From Adonisia turfae CCMR0081 (GTDB lineage Bacteria; Cyanobacteriota; Cyanobacteriia; Phormidesmidales; Phormidesmidaceae): 64,000 nucleotides of DNA. The stretch lies in assembly GCF_011009555.1 (NCBI RefSeq), contig NZ_QXHD01000004.1, positions 3,238,150-3,302,149 of the forward strand, in the 5' to 3' direction. Both the position numbers and the translations under genes were made by a program. Position 1 is the stretch's first letter. The number at the start of each line of letters is the position of its first letter. The notes under the pieces are model-generated. The model saw only the letters and a list, made by a program, of their open reading frames with translations, did not search any database and was not told the origin of the DNA. Shown here one piece after another: positions 51,413-60,086 of the stretch.

Positions 51413-52876
51413 TTATTCCATAGTTATCGATGAGCCTAACCAAAGGGGTTTCCCAGTTGGGCTATTGCTATTTTTCTTAGGGACTGTGGGCAGGCTATCC
51501 CAGGAGCTATAGGCTGAGCCATTTAACTTGCCTTCTTTTTGTAGCTCGCGCTGGATGCCGTTGAGCACATCGTCTTTGTGGATCTTTTGTGGTTTACGAT
51601 TAACGGCTTTGACACAGGCGTAGTGCAGAATATTGATAATGTTACCGCCTGTTAGCTCATACTCATGGGCAAATGCTTCAAAATCGACGTCTTTAGCCAC
51701 TTTAAAAGGCTTGTTGATAAACGTATCTTGCCACAGCTGCAGGCGTTGCTCAGGGTTGGGTTTGGGAAACCGAATCATAGACTGAAACCGACGGGCAAAG
51801 GCATTGTCTAAATGAGACTGTAAATTTGTGGCGAGAATGACCAAACCTGCATAGTCTTCAATGCGCTGTAGCAGGTATGAAACCTGTTGATTGGCCGCCC
51901 GGTCATTGGAACTTTGGGATTCTAATCGTTTGCCAAATAGGGAGTCAGCTTCATCAAAGAATAGAATCCAATCATGATAATTGGCCCGATCAAACAGTTT
52001 GGCTAAGTTCTTTTCAGTTTCTCCAATGTACTTTGACAGGACGTTAGATAGCTCAACGTGAAACACAGGTAAACCCACCTTTTTACCTAGTAAACAGGCC
52101 GTTAGGGTTTTGCCAGTGCCTGGGGGACCATAGAAAAGACTACGATAGCCGGGCTTAATCCGCTGTTTTAGCTGCCAATGGTCCATCAGCAGATCTTTGT
52201 TTTGCACCCAGGCCAGGATATGGTCAATCTCCTGGCGGGTGGCTGGATTAAGCACAAGATGATCCCAGTCTAAGGCGGTGGTGATTTCTTGGGCGGGAAA
52301 TTTGGCACCAAAGGCAGGGGTGTAGGGCTGCCCGGTGAGGAGTTGTTGGCGATACTCAGGGCTAAGGCTGAGGGCTGCGCAGAGGGGTGGTTCGTTTTGG
52401 TGTGGATAGTCCAGGGTGAGGATGCCCTGGGTAAATAGGATGTGTTTGGGCTGGAAGAGATTGTCGTAGCGTAAGCGAGCAGAGAGATTATCTCCAGCCA
52501 GTAAAAACATAGCGGTTTCGCAGGTGGGGAGAAAGCCACTGTGGACATTGCCAGTGAGGCCGCCAAATTCGGTATAGCCGCGATCAAGGTTTTGGTTGCG
52601 GATAAAAAATGTGTCGAGGAGATGGGGCTTAAGGTGGGGGATCAGGCATAGACAAAGGACCAGACGGTCTTCTGGCTGTAGATGAAGCTGATGCACGAGA
52701 GTGGCGTAGGGCGCATCGTTGTGACGTAGCTCCGGTGGTGGGATGATGGCAAATAAGTCATCCGGAGGTGGTTCGCCTTCAAAATATAGTTTTATGCGAT
52801 GCTCTAGCAGGGTACTGAACCAGGTGAGTTCAAGATCAATACAGGCTGCGTTTTGAGACACTTGATCTGGGTTCAT
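51413..52876 (-). CDS. AAA ATPase of the injection-system locus (487 aa)
   Basis: The N-terminal ~220 residues are non-catalytic. A single AAA domain (about 240-400) follows with Walker A (YGPPGTGKTLTAC), Walker B (WILFFDEADSLFG), sensor 1 (VILATNLQSHLDNAFARRFQ) and the ETEKNL motif. The C-terminal helical part (LTGGNIINILHYACVKAVNR) is the usual lid. This is the Afp15-type ATPase found in eCIS loci, thought to help assembly or particle loading. A second, longer ATPase of the same type is encoded at 57930-60086. Confidence 0.88.
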   Translation of the reverse strand: MNPDQVSQNAACIDLELTWFSTLLEHRIKLYFEGEPPPDDLFAIIPPPELRHNDAPYATLVHQLHLQPEDRLVLCLCLIPHLKPHLLDTFFIRNQNLDRGYTEFGGLTGNVHSGFLPTCETAMFLLAGDNLSARLRYDNLFQPKHILFTQGILTLDYPHQNEPPLCAALSLSPEYRQQLLTGQPYTPAFGAKFPAQEITTALDWDHLVLNPATRQEIDHILAWVQNKDLLMDHWQLKQRIKPGYRSLFYGPPGTGKTLTACLLGKKVGLPVFHVELSNVLSKYIGETEKNLAKLFDRANYHDWILFFDEADSLFGKRLESQSSNDRAANQQVSYLLQRIEDYAGLVILATNLQSHLDNAFARRFQSMIRFPKPNPEQRLQLWQDTFINKPFKVAKDVDFEAFAHEYELTGGNIINILHYACVKAVNRKPQKIHKDDVLNGIQRELQKEGKLNGSAYSSWDSLPTVPKKNSNSPTGKPLWLGSSITME

Positions 52877-52926
52877 GCCGTCACCGGGTAATGGGCATTA
52901 TCCTGTCAAGGAACCGTTTACTATCA

Positions 52927-53454
52927 TTATCCGCGAGCGGCTTCGGTTCCCATGCGGTCAGCTTCTCGTTCTAAGGCAACATCGTCATTAATGTCTACCC
53001 CGTGAGCTTGCATAGTGGGCCTTACCCGACCCTGCATTTGTTGTACGATGTGCCAACCTTCGTGGGGCAGCTGTTTTTCTTGGCCAGGACCGAGGTGAAT
53101 GGTCTGTCCCTGGGCGTAGGCGAGGGCGTTTAGCTGGGCTGGTTTGGCAGAATTGCGGTGAACGCGCACGTTGGATAGGTCAAAGCCGGAAAGCTGTTCT
53201 AAGCCCGACTTTAGCCGGTCGGGCATGCCGGTGTGGTTTTCGTTTGCTTGTTCGTTGCTTTGTCGTTGAACGGCGGTATCCTGCTCTGATGATACGGTGT
53301 CTAGCATGGCATCAACATCGTAATGCAGTGCTGCCTGTCGCTGCATTGGAGTCCCACTAATATTTTGCTGTTGCTGCACGGGGAGCCAATAGTTATCTGC
53401 TTCGGACTTCGTTTGAGGCTGCTTGTCTCGTTTACGCTGGGTGGATTCAAACAT
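52927..53454 (-). CDS. DUF4157 (eCIS core) domain protein, 175 aa
   Basis: Residues ~75-175 form a DUF4157 domain with an intact HEGWHVVQQMQGRVRPTMQ (HExxH 131-135), DINDDVALEREADRMG at the end and the sequence LKSGLEQLSGFDLSNVRVHR before it. The N-terminal part is flexible, with MQRQ and VQRQ motifs. DUF4157 proteins are the commonest cargo-associated family of eCIS loci and often precede a toxin domain, but here the protein ends right after the domain. It may be a stand-alone accessory or a truncated effector. It is encoded 50 bp before the AAA ATPase gene. Confidence 0.85.
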   Translation of the reverse strand: MFESTQRKRDKQPQTKSEADNYWLPVQQQQNISGTPMQRQAALHYDVDAMLDTVSSEQDTAVQRQSNEQANENHTGMPDRLKSGLEQLSGFDLSNVRVHRNSAKPAQLNALAYAQGQTIHLGPGQEKQLPHEGWHIVQQMQGRVRPTMQAHGVDINDDVALEREADRMGTEAARG

Positions 53455-53716
53455 GGGGCTGGATTTCCTTAGGCTATTTGCCTATGACATCGCATGGGTC
53501 TAAAGCTGATTAAGACAGATAAACCGCTCAGGAATAAAAATATATGTATGTAGCACCATAATAATCGCAACTAGCGATTGAAATCATTAGGGCATGTTAG
53601 CGAAGCGTAACGCAGCATTGCAGATAGATCACCTTGATAGGAAAGTTCGGTAGGGTGTGCTGGCGAAACATTTTGAGGGTATTGGCTACAATGGAGCAGT
53701 AGAAATAGTCCAAATA

Positions 53717-54349
53717 ATGTCAGTTGCTATCACAGAAGCGATTACTACCCTGATCGAGGCAGAACAGCGTTTCTGCCTGCGTCGGACAGAGGAAGATAAT
53801 TTTTTTCAGGAATGGTGTACTGATTTACCAGCGCTCACTGATATAGATAGGGCAGGCTTGACAGAGCTGCGTCGGCGTTATCTGTATCAACGTTCCCAGG
53901 GACAGCTATTAGAAAATACGGTAACGCTCCTGTTTGCATCACCACTGCTGACTCTAGCGGGATTTTATGATCCTCCATTTAGACTCAGGGCGGAGGAGTC
54001 GGTACAGCTTACCCTGGAGGATCCAGAGGAGGTTTTGCAGGGGCGGTTAGATGTGCTAGTACTCAAAGAACAGTTTTGGGTAGTTGTGCTGGAATCTAAG
54101 AAGACAGCGTTGTCGGTATGGTCGGCATTACCGCAAACACTGGCTTATTTGATGGCGAATCCTCAGGCTGAACAACCCAGTTTTGCGCTGATGACCAATG
54201 GTGATAATTCGGTATTTGTGAAGGTTGCTCGTTCACAGGGCGGAGAGTATAGTTTCTCGCGAGTGTTTGCCGCGATGACGTCTAATCAGGAACTGTGTGA
54301 AATTTTGCAGATTTTGAGACGCATTGGCCAGGTAGTGGGAAAAAACTAA
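53717..54349 (+). CDS. PD-(D/E)XK nuclease-like protein (type I restriction HsdR-N related)
   Basis: I chose the ATG at 53717 because the family begins SVAITEAITTLIEAEQRF; a GTG at 53657 would add 20 residues. The 210-residue protein contains LQGRLDVLVLKEQFWVVVLE SKK, which fits the catalytic D...ExK of the HsdR N-terminal/PD-(D/E)XK fold, then a helical tail. No methylase or specificity gene is nearby, so an orphan nuclease or a degenerate restriction remnant is possible. It faces the opposite way to the injection-system genes. Confidence 0.65.
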   Translation: MSVAITEAITTLIEAEQRFCLRRTEEDNFFQEWCTDLPALTDIDRAGLTELRRRYLYQRSQGQLLENTVTLLFASPLLTLAGFYDPPFRLRAEESVQLTLEDPEEVLQGRLDVLVLKEQFWVVVLESKKTALSVWSALPQTLAYLMANPQAEQPSFALMTNGDNSVFVKVARSQGGEYSFSRVFAAMTSNQELCEILQILRRIGQVVGKN

Positions 54350-54697
54350 GTTTGGGAGTAATGCGACGCGTCACTCCCTACGAGGTTCTTAGTGACGCAC
54401 CCTACCGCCCTATAACTCATCCGCGTCATCCAAAGTTGTGACATTTCTATCATGCACCAATTTGAAAGAGTGCTTGTTAACAATTGGGCTAAAAAGCGTT
54501 TTAATGATTTTTAGCCCAATTGTTATGGCGTATTCTTTTTTCTGTTTAATAGTTCGTAATAAAGGGGTAACTTTGATATTACGAGGTCATTTGCATGTTT
54601 TTTGAACATAAGGAAAGTCCGAAGTCCGAAATAAATTATTTTCTCAAAATATGCTTACATATAATTTGCGTCTAAAAAATCATCAATTTTGAACAAA
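54350..54697. other. Convergent intergenic region with bidirectional terminator
   Basis: About 350 bp between two convergent genes. The strong hairpin at 54478-54525 should stop transcripts from both sides. No gene seen. Confidence 0.5.
54478..54525. terminator. Bidirectional terminator hairpin
   Basis: A perfect 18-bp stem, TAACAATTGGGCTAAAAA (54478-54495) with TTTTTAGCCCAATTGTTA (54508-54525), with A/T runs at both sides. Confidence 0.75.
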
Positions 54698-56569
54698 TTA
54701 CAGAGCATTATAATAGGTCACCAAAGTATTCCCATTAGCAACAATCACTTGTAATGCCAAGTTACTCCAAGTAAAGACTTCTGGGTTTCCACCGTTTCGT
54801 TGTGCTTGACATTGAAAATTAGGACCAGCTTGATATGGCTGCTGCGCAAGAGCCAACGTTACTAATTGATGCATTTTTTGGGCTGAATGACCATGATCGG
54901 GAGTGTTAAAAATCCAATCATGAACAATTTCTCCTGAAACAGCAAGTGGGAATCCCCCGGTTAAGGTTGGAATTAATATAGTTCTCCCTGCATATCCATT
55001 TTGTTTATCTCGAGTCCTAGGGTAACCAGCTACTCTCCATGTATTTGGAGTAAATCCATTTATTTTTTGGTTTAATCTTGCCCTTTGTTGTAAGGTGAGA
55101 GATTGCCAAAATGGATCACTCGTTGCCCCTCTTGTCAAATTGAGATTGCCGTATTGCGATGCCGCCTGGAATTGGGCATCTGCCGTATAAATATTTAGCG
55201 CATTAAGGATAGTCTGCACTGAGGGAATTATCCCATATCGCAATGTTGCATTATAACCATTTTGCGTGATTTGCTCCAGGTTTGATGTATTTAAGTCGAT
55301 CGCGGTGCGTTGGTCATAATTTGTTTGCTTGGCCAAAATATTTTGTTGCGTCGCAAAGATTGTGACTCTAGCCCTTTGAGCATTGACTTGTCCTGCCAGG
55401 ATATCTGTTCTGGCCACTCCCGCCGTATTATGATAGATCAATAGTTTATCAATTGTCTGCAATAATTGGTCTGCTTCCTGTAATTTTTGACCGGCGAGGG
55501 CCAAGTTGTCCCTACCTTTGTCCAAAACAGGGATAAATGCCCTAATTATATTCACTCTTTCTTGCATTTCTGATTTGGATGTATCGAAATCAATGGTTTC
55601 AGCATAAGTAAGTACTCTTGCTTCAGACTGCTTTAAGCGTTCAATTTTACTCTCTATAACTCCCCATAATTGTTGCGCTGCTGTTATTAAACCCGTGATA
55701 GGCCAGTGATTCCAAGATTTGATTAGAGCATTCAAGGAGTCTTCTATGTCGTAATATTCTTGCCATAAATTGTCCTTACCTGTTAATCCTTTCAAAGCAT
55801 ATATTCGCTCAATTTCATTATATGTAAAAAACATTAATTCCTTAACCGCTTGGTTTCTGTTTTCTTCTGGATAGGTGTCAAGTTGTGATTGACACCTATC
55901 CAGTATCAGCTCCAAGCGTGGTATCATGATATCTGGCTCATTATCATCTTTAACTTTCCAAAAGGTGTGGTATCTTCTAAGTGCATCTAAGATGTTACGG
56001 TACGTTTCAAAAGAACCACCTATGTTTGATTCATGATTTTCAATAGTCGCATCTGTCCATGAAAGTTTGGCTTGTAACACAGTGCTTTCACTACTTTTTT
56101 TTACTGTAGAAACCGTCTTTTCGTTAGGTTTCATTTGTACAACCTTGCTTCCCATCACATCAGTCTCTTTCTCCAAGCCTTCATCGTCATTAATGTTTAC
56201 AGCACCATTCATCTGCATGGTGGGTTTTACTCTTCCTTGTATTTGTTGCACTACATGCCAAGCCTCTTGTGGCAAGTGCTTTTCCTGACCAGCGGCTATA
56301 TGAATATCGGTTCCTTGAGCATAGGCATACGCTTGTAATTGAGCAGTTTGTTTAGCCTGCGGGCCGTTGTTAGTCATGTCCTGCAAGGCTCTTAGCTGAG
56401 AGATTTTCGGACTATTACTGGCCACCTCTTGCAGTTTTCTTTGAGCAATAGCTTCAGGTCGGTTGTCAACAAACTGAAAAGTAGACACACCACCGCTCTG
56501 TTTTTGAATAATCTTATTCACTACCGATTGGCTTTTATTCTCTTTAGATTTCTCTACTTGTTCATACAT
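54698..56569 (-). CDS. DUF4157-type candidate eCIS cargo with long C-terminal region, 623 aa
   Basis: N-terminus has FQFVDNRPEAIAQRKLQEVA and SNSPKISQLRALQDMTNNGP, motifs common to cyanobacterial DUF4157 proteins. The DUF4157 core (about 78-140) follows, but the HExxH is changed to QEAWH (residues 101-105), so it cannot bind zinc in the usual way. The rest of the domain is kept (VQQIQGRVKPTMQ, INDDEGLEKETDVMG). Residues 165-450 are helical; the last ~150 residues, with SGEIVHDWIFNTPDHGHSAQ, form an unidentified C-terminal domain that may be the active part. The arrangement is that of an eCIS effector; the activity is unknown. Confidence 0.7.
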   Translation of the reverse strand: MYEQVEKSKENKSQSVVNKIIQKQSGGVSTFQFVDNRPEAIAQRKLQEVASNSPKISQLRALQDMTNNGPQAKQTAQLQAYAYAQGTDIHIAAGQEKHLPQEAWHVVQQIQGRVKPTMQMNGAVNINDDEGLEKETDVMGSKVVQMKPNEKTVSTVKKSSESTVLQAKLSWTDATIENHESNIGGSFETYRNILDALRRYHTFWKVKDDNEPDIMIPRLELILDRCQSQLDTYPEENRNQAVKELMFFTYNEIERIYALKGLTGKDNLWQEYYDIEDSLNALIKSWNHWPITGLITAAQQLWGVIESKIERLKQSEARVLTYAETIDFDTSKSEMQERVNIIRAFIPVLDKGRDNLALAGQKLQEADQLLQTIDKLLIYHNTAGVARTDILAGQVNAQRARVTIFATQQNILAKQTNYDQRTAIDLNTSNLEQITQNGYNATLRYGIIPSVQTILNALNIYTADAQFQAASQYGNLNLTRGATSDPFWQSLTLQQRARLNQKINGFTPNTWRVAGYPRTRDKQNGYAGRTILIPTLTGGFPLAVSGEIVHDWIFNTPDHGHSAQKMHQLVTLALAQQPYQAGPNFQCQAQRNGGNPEVFTWSNLALQVIVANGNTLVTYYNAL

Positions 56570-56600
56570 ATCTCAAACCTTTTAAAATTTTGTGCTATTC

Positions 56601-56634
56601 AATGTTATAGGCTTTCTTCATCGCCTATAACATT
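56601..56634. other. Perfect hairpin upstream of the cargo gene
   Basis: AATGTTATAGGC (56601-56612) pairs with GCCTATAACATT (56623-56634). It lies 30 bp before the start of the DUF4157 gene, so it could be a 5'-UTR structure or the terminator of a preceding transcript. Confidence 0.5.
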
Positions 56635-56682
56635 GGAAACAAACGACACTAGTGCGTTTATTTCTACTGTGTCATTACTCAA

Positions 56683-56725
56683 AAGGTGCACATATACTGC
56701 CAAATCAGAGGTATATGTGCACCTT
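56683..56725 (-). terminator. Terminator after the integrase gene
   Basis: AAGGTGCACATATAC (56683-56697) pairs with GTATATGTGCACCTT (56711-56725) immediately after the integrase stop codon, ending in TTTT on the minus strand. Confidence 0.65.
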
Positions 56726-56726
56726 C

Positions 56727-57866
56727 TCACACATCCATATCGTCCAACGGCGATTTCAGATTCTCAAATCCCTTGGACGTAATATGCGTATAGATTTCCG
56801 TTGTCTTCGAACTACTATGACCTAGCAACGACTGGATATACCGTAGATCCGTCCCCCGCTCCAGTAGATGAGTCGCAAAACTATGTCGCAGCGTGTGTAA
56901 CGTCACCTCCTTTTTAATTTCCGCGTTCTCCACAGCCCGTTGCAATATCTTACGTAGACTAGTAGTACTGTACTTTCCTCCGTTGACTCCTTCAAATAAC
57001 CACTCCTTCGGACGATATTGCTTGTAATACTCCCGCAGCAACAACAGAGCCTTCTGCGATAGAAGCGTAATCCTATCTTTATTTCCTTTGGCATCCCGAA
57101 TGTTGATGCAATTCCGTTTTGAATCAATATCCGTTGGCTTAAGATTCAGAACTTCACTTCGCCGCAATCCCGCAGAATAGATCAAGTAGATTGCACACTT
57201 ATGCTTCAGGTTGTTGATCTGCTTGAAAATCAGCGCGACCTCTTCTTCACTCAACACGGTTGGCAGCTTCTTCGCTTTTCTGGGTCTCTGAATCACAATG
57301 GGATCAACTGACCAGCCCAGCACCGCTTCAAAATAGAACTTGATCGCGTTGATCGCCTGGTTTTGGTAACTGGCTGAGAGATCCGTATACTCCACCAAAT
57401 GCAGCATATAGGCGCGTATGCGCCCCGGCTCGATCTGGTCCGGCTCCCGATCACTATTAAATTCGAGGAACCGAGCCAGGGTAGAAGTATAGGCCTTGAT
57501 CGTATTCTGGCTGTACCGCCGTATCTTCATCTGCTCCACAAAGGCAGATGGAATCTGCACCTGTCTGGATAATTTGGCCTGGTCATAAGATGGTGCATCT
57601 GCTTCATTTGCTTCCTGCACCAGCACATCCTGCATCGGTACAAAACTGATCTGTCCACCAAACTTCCGGTTCAAAAATTCCAGATGATTGGCATAGTAAG
57701 GAATGTGCCAGCAACTCAGGGTCGCACTCCACCGACAGTCCCCAATCAGTCGCACCAGCCGCATCAAATCATCATCCCGATCACACAAGAGTTTCAGGCG
57801 CTGCTGATTACGATGAATCGTCTTTTCAACTCTGATGATCTTAGTCATGGTCGCTATGGCTATCAT
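56727..57866 (-). CDS. Tyrosine recombinase/integrase
   Basis: A 379-residue protein with all catalytic residues: Arg235 (SAGLRRSEVL), Lys260 region (DAKGNKDRITLL), His324 and Arg327 (LHTLRHSFATHLL), His350 (SLLGH) and Tyr359 (EIYTHI). A SAM-like core-binding domain (about 105-190) precedes. The first ~90 residues (IRVEKTIHRNQQRLKLLCDR, LSCWHIPYYANHLEFLNRKF) form an additional domain I know mainly from integron-like or Bacteroidetes integrases. It stands inside the injection-system locus, between an AAA ATPase and a cargo gene, so it may be a free-standing recombinase. No attachment site could be identified. Confidence 0.88.
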   Translation of the reverse strand: MIAIATMTKIIRVEKTIHRNQQRLKLLCDRDDDLMRLVRLIGDCRWSATLSCWHIPYYANHLEFLNRKFGGQISFVPMQDVLVQEANEADAPSYDQAKLSRQVQIPSAFVEQMKIRRYSQNTIKAYTSTLARFLEFNSDREPDQIEPGRIRAYMLHLVEYTDLSASYQNQAINAIKFYFEAVLGWSVDPIVIQRPRKAKKLPTVLSEEEVALIFKQINNLKHKCAIYLIYSAGLRRSEVLNLKPTDIDSKRNCINIRDAKGNKDRITLLSQKALLLLREYYKQYRPKEWLFEGVNGGKYSTTSLRKILQRAVENAEIKKEVTLHTLRHSFATHLLERGTDLRYIQSLLGHSSSKTTEIYTHITSKGFENLKSPLDDMDV

Positions 57867-57929
57867 TCAACCAGTTTCTCCACTCCTAGAACCAAATAGA
57901 ACAAAAAAGAATACACTGCATCGTCGGCT

Positions 57930-60086
57930 TCACCCAATCCTGCACCCATCGTCCTTGTGTCCATCAGAGATCACTTCCCAATCCTTTACGGCATGTTGCT
58001 GACCATTCCACTGAAAATCAGCTTTGTAGATCTGCCGCTCCAACTTCTGATACTCCGTCCTCATCGCCGCCAAAACCTGTCTCATTCCCACCTGATTACC
58101 CTGCTCCGTCGCCATAAACGCCGCATTAATCGCAACAGTATGGATCGTCCCCCCCGTAATATTAAACCGCCCTAAATGTTCGTAATCAATAACACCTGTC
58201 GGTATCCTATCCGGAAACACCTTCCGCCACAATTCCTGCCGATACGCCTGCGACGGAAACGGAAACTCCACCAAAAACCTCAGCCGCCTCAAAAACGCAT
58301 CATCCAACGCCTCCCGTAAATTCGTCGCCAACACCGCCAGTCCCCGATACGCCTCTATTCTCTGCAACAAATAATTAATCTCCACATTCGCATACCGATC
58401 ATGACTGTCCTTCACCTCACTGCGCTTCCCAAACAACGCATCCGCCTCATCAAAAAACAAAATCGCCCCACCTTCTTCGGCAGCATCAAACAACCTGCGC
58501 AAATTCTTCTCCGTCTCCCCAATATACTTACTCACCACCGACGACAGATCAATCCGATAAAGGTGTAGGTTCAACTCATTCGCAATCACCTCCGCCGCCA
58601 TCGTCTTCCCCGTCCCACTCGGCCCCGCAAACATCGCACTCACCCCAAACCCCCGATTCATCCGCTCCCGGAAGCCCCAGTCGTCGTACACACGCGAACG
58701 CAACCGCACCTGATCCACAATCTGCCGCAGAATCCCCATCGCCTCATCCGGCAACACCAACTGATCCCAGGTAGCCTTCACATCAACCCGCTGCGCCAGG
58801 GATTCTAATCTTGGGCGAGTACGGTTGAGGCAGGCATTCCAGAGAAGGGGTGATGGGGTAATGGGGTGATGGGGTGATGGAGTATCTGAATTTTGAATTT
58901 TGAACTTTGAATTTTGAACTGTTTCCTCTTCTTTTTGAATTTTGAATTTTGTAGAGCTGTGCTCTTCTCGCAGAGTAGTTTTAATTTCCTCTCCCAACTT
59001 GTTACTTGTTACTCGATACTCGTTACTTATCTCTTCAATTTCCGACACATTCAAACAAAACTGCCCCGCCAATACCCCCGCCATCTCATCCGATCCCTCA
59101 CCCAACATATCCTCCCAAACCTCTCTCTGTTCCATCGCCGTCGGCTTCCCCACCTCCTGCACGATCGCCACCCGATGCGTCGGCAACCGCACCTCCCGAC
59201 TATCCACAAACACCAACCCATTACAGCCCGCCAAAAAACGGCGCAACGCCACCCGACCTGAGCTATCAGACCCCAGCTCCTGCGTATCCACATACAGCGC
59301 CACCGCCGACAAAAACGTCTCCCGTTCCCACCGCCGCAAAAACTCCGTAAACGCCGTATCTCCTGTCGGAATCAACTCTCCCATCAAACAATACAGCCCC
59401 ATGCCAAAGCCCCGCGCCACCGCCCGCGCCACCAACACCTTCGTCGGCTCACTCATTCCCAACAGTTGCACCACCGGCAAAGCCTGGCCTCGCTCCGTCC
59501 TCGCCAACCGCTCACCCAGAGCTTCCACCACCGCCCGCTGGCTGGCCGACAGCCGCACCGCACCACGCCCCAAGGGCGTCACCAATCCTTCTAGCCGATG
59601 GTCCAACCCCGCCGAGCCCATAATATGATTCACCACCCGCTCATCCGCCCGCAGCATCGTCTGCGGCAACGGCTGCGGCTGGGGAGAATGCAGCTCTACT
59701 AACCGCCAGTAGCGCAGCGGCGCATCCACCGTCATCACATCCCACTGCACCTGATCAAACAAATTAAAACAAAGGGCAAACGTCGGAAACGCCCAACCCC
59801 GATTCCCCTGGGCCTGATCGCACAGGTCCGGTATCTGCGGGTCCACCTCCATGGCCACACACAGCAGCAAAATGCCCAGATCCAGGTCCGTTAAGTTAAA
59901 CCGATAGCCCAGCTCCAACGCCGCCGGTTTCGGATCCATCGCCGCCGATTTTGCAATGGCCGCTTCTGCTTCCTCCAGCATTTCCGGCGTGATGGCATCT
60001 TCCCCAATGGCCCGCCGCAGCCGCAGCCGCAACCCGCGACACACCGCTAATAGATAGGCCCGATTCTGTTCCGCCCAGCTGCTCAT
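57930..60086 (-). CDS. AAA ATPase of the injection-system locus (718 aa, Afp15-like)
   Basis: The N-terminal half (to about 350) is the helical winged part of eCIS ATPases (LDLGILLLCVAMEVDPQIPD, WDVMTVDAPLRYWRLVELHS). The C-terminal AAA domain has FAGPSGTGKTMAAEVIA, AILFFDEADALFGKRSEV and LATNLREALDDAFLRRLRFL, then a lid. Between about residues 350 and 418 lies an inserted low-complexity stretch (NSKFKIQNS-type repeats and PSPHHPITPSPL) made of a tandem repeat that is otherwise intergenic in cyanobacteria; the frame stays open through it. It overlaps the DUF4255 gene by 4 bases, so the two are translationally coupled. Confidence 0.9.
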   Translation of the reverse strand: MSSWAEQNRAYLLAVCRGLRLRLRRAIGEDAITPEMLEEAEAAIAKSAAMDPKPAALELGYRFNLTDLDLGILLLCVAMEVDPQIPDLCDQAQGNRGWAFPTFALCFNLFDQVQWDVMTVDAPLRYWRLVELHSPQPQPLPQTMLRADERVVNHIMGSAGLDHRLEGLVTPLGRGAVRLSASQRAVVEALGERLARTERGQALPVVQLLGMSEPTKVLVARAVARGFGMGLYCLMGELIPTGDTAFTEFLRRWERETFLSAVALYVDTQELGSDSSGRVALRRFLAGCNGLVFVDSREVRLPTHRVAIVQEVGKPTAMEQREVWEDMLGEGSDEMAGVLAGQFCLNVSEIEEISNEYRVTSNKLGEEIKTTLREEHSSTKFKIQKEEETVQNSKFKIQNSDTPSPHHPITPSPLLWNACLNRTRPRLESLAQRVDVKATWDQLVLPDEAMGILRQIVDQVRLRSRVYDDWGFRERMNRGFGVSAMFAGPSGTGKTMAAEVIANELNLHLYRIDLSSVVSKYIGETEKNLRRLFDAAEEGGAILFFDEADALFGKRSEVKDSHDRYANVEINYLLQRIEAYRGLAVLATNLREALDDAFLRRLRFLVEFPFPSQAYRQELWRKVFPDRIPTGVIDYEHLGRFNITGGTIHTVAINAAFMATEQGNQVGMRQVLAAMRTEYQKLERQIYKADFQWNGQQHAVKDWEVISDGHKDDGCRIG
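58840..59040 (-). repeat. Low-complexity tandem repeats inside the ATPase gene
   Basis: Contains tandem AATTTTGAATTTTGAA-type units, GGGGTGATGG repeats and ACTTGTTACTTGTTACTC-like runs. These are typical of cyanobacterial intergenic tandem repeats, here translated in frame. Confidence 0.7.

Noticed and set aside
58942..59628. A 228-codon plus-strand frame
   Set aside because: It is antisense to the 718-residue ATPase, whose motifs are unmistakable; its translation is Ser/Thr/Pro-rich and low quality.
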